A DNA stretch of 61,975 bases from positions 1 to 61,975 of the forward strand of contig NZ_KZ626887.1 of the NCBI RefSeq assembly GCF_002911015.1. The letters are read 5' to 3'. Numbering within the stretch: the stretch's first letter is position 1; each line of letters begins with the position of its first letter. The stretch is from Streptomyces populi. Lineage in GTDB: Bacteria; Actinomycetota; Actinomycetes; Streptomycetales; Streptomycetaceae. Shown here piece by piece: positions 59,180 to 61,975 of the stretch. A program made the translations under genes and the position numbers. The notes under the pieces are model-generated. The model was not told the DNA's origin, searched no databases, and saw only the letters and a program-made list of their open reading frames with translations.

Positions 59180-60730
59180 ATGTCTGAAACAGGCACGTCC
59201 AAAGCAGTTCCGGACCCGGTGTCCGACGCGCACAGCAACCGCTGGAAGGCGCTCGTCTTCATCGCACTGGCCCAGCTGATGGTGGTGCTCGACGCCACGA
59301 TCGTGAACATCGCGCTGCCCTCGGCCCAGCAGGACCTCGGCATCTCGGACGGCAACCGGCAGTGGGTCGTCACGGCCTACGCCCTCGCCTTCGGCGGTCT
59401 GCTCCTGTTCGGCGGCCGCATCGCCGACCTGTGGGGCCGCAAGCGGGCGTTCGTCATCGGCCTGGTCGGTTTCGCCGCGGCCTCCGCGCTCGGTGGCGCG
59501 GCACAGAGCGGCGCCATGATGTTCGGTGCCCGTGCCCTCCAGGGCGTGTTCGGCGCGCTGCTGGCGCCCGCGGCGCTCTCGCTGCTCGCCGTGATGTTCA
59601 CCGACGCCAAGGAGCGCGCGAAGGCGTTCGGCATCTACGGCGCGATCGCCGGTGGCGGCGGCGCCGTCGGCTTCATCCTCGGCGGTGTCCTCACCGAGTA
59701 CATGAACTGGCGCTGGACCTTCTTCGTCAACATCCCGTTCGCGATCATCGCCGCGGCCGGCGCGTACTTCGTCATCCGTGAGCCTGAGGGCGGCCGCAAC
59801 CGCTCGCCGCTCGACATCCCGGGTGTCGTCCTGTCCACCCTCGGTCTGGTCTCCCTCGTCTACGGCTTCACCCGCGCCGAGTCGGACGGCTGGAGCGACT
59901 CCCTGACGGTCGGCCTGTTCGTGGCCTCGGCCGTGCTGCTGGCCGCGTTCGTCCTCACCGAGTCCAAGGTCAAGGCCCCGCTGCTGCCCCTGCGCGTCGT
60001 CCTCGACCGTAACCGCGGCGGCGTCTACCTCTCCCTCGGCCTGGCGATCATCGCCATGTTCGGCACGTTCCTCTTCCTCACGTACTACCTGCAGATCGTG
60101 AAGGGCTACTCGCCGATCTCGACCGGCTTCGCCTTCCTGCCGATGATCGCGGGCATGATCACGGGCTCCACGCAGATCGGCGCCCGGCTGATGACCCGGG
60201 TCGCGCCGCGCCTGCTGATGGGCCCCGGCTTCCTGGTCGCCGCGGTCGGCATGCTGCTCCTGTCGCAGCTGGAGATCGGCTCGTCGTACGCGTCCCTGGT
60301 GCTGCCGGCGATGCTGCTGCTCGGCCTCGGCATGGGTACGGCGTTCATGCCCGCCATGTCGCTGGCCACGCACGGCATCGAGCCGCGTGACGCCGGTGTC
60401 GCCTCGGCGATGGTCAACACCTCGCAGCAGGTCGGCGGAGCGATCGGCACGGCCCTGCTGAACACGATCGCGGCCTCCGCGACCACCGCCTACATCAAGG
60501 ACCACATGGCGGGCGCCGGCACCAAGGCGCAGCAGCAGCTGGTCCAGGCGGAGGGCATGGTGCACGGCTACAGCAACGCGATCTGGTTCGCCGTGGGCAT
60601 CCTCGTGGCCGCCGCGGCGATCGCCTTCACCCTGATCAACACCGGCCGTCCGGACGCCTCCGCGGTCGTCGGCTCGGGCACGGGCGAGGGCGCGGAGGAC
60701 GAGCTGAAGGTGCCGGTCGTCGCGCACTGA
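59180..60730 (+). CDS. MFS drug exporter, DHA2 family (14 TM)
   Basis: 516 residues with about 14 membrane helices. Motif D1 region LMVVLDATIVNIALPSAQ, motif A FGGRIADLWGRKR, motif C-type helix GAIAGGGGAVGFILGGVL, typical of proton-driven multidrug exporters such as EmrB/QacA-like proteins. The ATG at 59180 is chosen over a GTG at 59168; GGAG lies 12 bases upstream. The following tandem hairpins end the transcript. Probably controlled by the TetR gene upstream or the MarR gene downstream; the operator format favours neither clearly. Confidence 0.9.
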   Translation: MSETGTSKAVPDPVSDAHSNRWKALVFIALAQLMVVLDATIVNIALPSAQQDLGISDGNRQWVVTAYALAFGGLLLFGGRIADLWGRKRAFVIGLVGFAAASALGGAAQSGAMMFGARALQGVFGALLAPAALSLLAVMFTDAKERAKAFGIYGAIAGGGGAVGFILGGVLTEYMNWRWTFFVNIPFAIIAAAGAYFVIREPEGGRNRSPLDIPGVVLSTLGLVSLVYGFTRAESDGWSDSLTVGLFVASAVLLAAFVLTESKVKAPLLPLRVVLDRNRGGVYLSLGLAIIAMFGTFLFLTYYLQIVKGYSPISTGFAFLPMIAGMITGSTQIGARLMTRVAPRLLMGPGFLVAAVGMLLLSQLEIGSSYASLVLPAMLLLGLGMGTAFMPAMSLATHGIEPRDAGVASAMVNTSQQVGGAIGTALLNTIAASATTAYIKDHMAGAGTKAQQQLVQAEGMVHGYSNAIWFAVGILVAAAAIAFTLINTGRPDASAVVGSGTGEGAEDELKVPVVAH

Positions 60731-60807
60731 CCTCGCGGCCACTCCGTACTCCGGTACTTCCGCGGCCCGCGGCCCGGTACTTCCGCGGTCCGCGTGACGC
60801 CGCCTCG

Positions 60808-60889
60808 CGTACGGACGGGGACGGGGACGCCCCGTCCGTACGCCCCCTGAGACCGCCCCGGTTCCACGCCACACGGAACCGGGGCGGTC
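60808..60889. terminator. two consecutive perfect hairpins
   Basis: First stem 13 bp (60808-60820 with 60830-60842), second stem 15 bp (60851-60865 with 60875-60889). A tandem terminator between the convergent exporter and MarR genes. Confidence 0.8.
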
Positions 60890-60934
60890 CCCTGTCCAGG
60901 CGTCGCGAGCCGGACGGGACTTTCGGAACGCGCC

Positions 60935-61444
60935 CTAGCGCAGCCAGGGCAGGTCCGCGCCCGCGTCCTTCGGCTGGAGCCCCTCGGCGATGACCCGCAT
61001 GGCCTCTCCGAATGCCTTCCGCTGGTCCGGGCCGAGCCGGTCGAACAGGGCCTGGCGCACGGCGGCGACATGGCCCGGCGCGGTGCGCCGCAGCACCTCG
61101 TAGCCCTCGTCGGTCAGGACCGCGAACTGGCCCCGTTTGTCGGAGGGACAGTTCTCGCGGCGCACCCAGCCGTTCTTCTCCAGCCGGGCGACGGCGTGCG
61201 AGAGCCGTGAGCGGGTGATCTTCGCGTTCATGGCCAGCTCCGTCATCCGCAGCCGGCGGTCCGGTGTCTCGCCGAGCTGCACGAGCAGGCCGTAGTAGAT
61301 GTGCGGCATGCCCGCGTCGCGCTGGAGCTGACGGTCGAGGTGGTCCTCCAGGAGGGTCGTGGCGTGCATGTACGCGCGCCAGATGCGCTGTTCCTCGTCG
61401 GTGAGCCAGCGCGGCTCTTCAGCGGGAGCGGGTGCCGTGTTCAT
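60935..61444 (-). CDS. MarR family transcriptional regulator
   Basis: 169 residues from an ATG at 61444. Helices plus winged HTH about 55-115 (MTELAMNAKITRSRLSHAV, ARLEKNGWVRRENCPSDKRG, QFAVLTDEGYEVLR). Typical MarR length. It is divergent from the extradiol dioxygenase, with AT-rich near-repeats TTGAAACTTAAAC and TTGAGAGTTTAAG in between. It likely represses the dioxygenase and itself and responds to a phenolic ligand. Confidence 0.9.
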   Translation of the reverse strand: MNTAPAPAEEPRWLTDEEQRIWRAYMHATTLLEDHLDRQLQRDAGMPHIYYGLLVQLGETPDRRLRMTELAMNAKITRSRLSHAVARLEKNGWVRRENCPSDKRGQFAVLTDEGYEVLRRTAPGHVAAVRQALFDRLGPDQRKAFGEAMRVIAEGLQPKDAGADLPWLR

Positions 61445-61468
61445 GTACTCCACTGTACGAGCCTCTTC

Positions 61469-61528
61469 TTGAAACTTAAACAAACTCGCCGTACTCTCGA
61501 CTTCGACAGGAAAGCTTGAGAGTTTAAG
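61469..61528. promoter_or_regulatory. candidate MarR operators in divergent promoter
   Basis: TTGAAACTTAAAC (starting 61469) and TTGAGAGTTTAAG (starting 61516) are related half-palindromic AT-rich elements in an otherwise GC-rich window. They bracket the likely promoters of the MarR and dioxygenase genes. Confidence 0.5.
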
Positions 61529-61588
61529 TAACTGCTTCAAGGATCAAATACCGTCGCCTTACGATGGAACTCTCCGGAGGGAGCCGCC

Positions 61589-61975
61589 ATGTCCGCCGCC
61601 ACCGAGGAGCGCCCCGCGCCGGAGCGCATGCCCGCCCTCTATCTCAGCCATGGCGCCCCGCCGCTCGCCGACGACCCGGTCTGGCCCGGACAGCTCGCCG
61701 CCTGGTCCGCCGACCTGCCCCGCCCCAGGGCGATCCTCATCGTCTCCGCCCACTGGGAGGAGGCCCCGCTCGCCCTCGGGGCCGTCGAGACGGTCCCCCT
61801 CGTCTACGACTTCTGGGGCTTCCCCGAGCACTACTACCAGGTGACGTACGCCGCCCCCGGGGCCCCGCGGCTCGCCGAGTCCGTGCGCAAGCTGCTGCGC
61901 GCGCCCGGTACGCCGGTGCAGGACATCCCGGACCGGGGGCTCGACCACGGCGCCTACGTCCCGCTCAAGGAGATG
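61589..61975 (+). CDS. class III extradiol ring-cleavage dioxygenase, DODA/LigB type (partial, runs off right edge)
   Basis: The first 129 residues are visible, from an ATG at 61589 with GGAGGGAG 5 bases upstream. Metal-ligand histidines of the family occur in ALYLSHGAPPL (His21), VSAHWEE (His55) and LDHGAYVPLKEM (His120). Members open catechol-type rings; plant DOPA 4,5-dioxygenase belongs here. It is divergent from MarR, a recurrent arrangement in Streptomyces. The C-terminus lies beyond the window. Confidence 0.9.
   Translation, partial: MSAATEERPAPERMPALYLSHGAPPLADDPVWPGQLAAWSADLPRPRAILIVSAHWEEAPLALGAVETVPLVYDFWGFPEHYYQVTYAAPGAPRLAESVRKLLRAPGTPVQDIPDRGLDHGAYVPLKEM

Overview
The window looks like chromosomal DNA of a Streptomyces or close relative. 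GC content is very high, start codons are often GTG or TTG, and GGAGG-type ribosome sites are common. Typical streptomycete families are present: a SARP regulator, HTH/DUF397 pairs, DUF5994, a double IclR regulator, a GPP34 protein, FO synthase and a DraG-like protein. All functions are assigned from sequence motifs only.

Layout. 1-2838: a SARP/NB-ARC/TPR regulator cut by the left edge. 3084-10654: a catabolic-looking run of six genes (amidohydrolase, LLM flavin/F420 oxidoreductase, SDR, second LLM oxidoreductase, N-acyl-D-amino-acid deacylase-type amidohydrolase, aldehyde dehydrogenase). Five copies of one palindrome (CTGACG-N3-CGTCAG and variants) lie in front of its genes. A sixth, perfect copy at 25049 sits between another SDR and an unrecognised 279-residue protein, so the two loci are probably one regulon. 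10715-23846: a DUF4232 lipoprotein-like gene, a deazaflavin-dependent reductase, an EEP-family phosphodiesterase, a PHP/CehA-type hydrolase, FO synthase (fbiC), a LamG secreted protein, an HTH/DUF397 pair, an ADP-ribosylglycohydrolase that has lost its metal ligands, and a sodium:solute symporter. 24182-43665: the second regulon locus, a second HTH/DUF397 pair, a GPP34 protein, a D-Ala-D-Ala carboxypeptidase with a huge acidic cytoplasmic tail, a polytopic membrane protein, an alpha/beta hydrolase, MerR, glutathione peroxidase, an ArsR-like regulator divergent from an MFS exporter, an RTX-type calcium-binding protein, a CDP-glycerol glycerophosphotransferase-like protein and a small secreted protein.

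43666-52307 is the accessory part. An intact tRNA-Arg(CCU) gene lies at 52235-52307, and a 44-bp copy of its 3' end is repeated at 45109, the classic footprint of an element integrated in a tRNA gene. A broken tyrosine integrase lies beside the intact tRNA, and a second tRNA 3' fragment (tRNA-Gly, CCC) at 50567 points to nested or successive insertions. The interval carries a PP2C/SpoIIE phosphatase, a GNAT-AAA+ fusion, a small DUF5994 operon and several orphan small genes.

52510-61975: an SDR with a gamma-butyrolactone-receptor-like TetR regulator, a double IclR regulator, an M6 metalloprotease, a TetR regulator preceded by a Crp-like site and two identical-format palindromes, a 14-TM MFS exporter, and a MarR regulator divergent from an extradiol dioxygenase cut by the right edge.

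The strongest candidate for an undescribed system is the CTGACG-N3-CGTCAG regulon. It couples two LLM oxidoreductases to amidohydrolases, SDRs, an aldehyde dehydrogenase and an orphan protein, near the gene for the F420 precursor.
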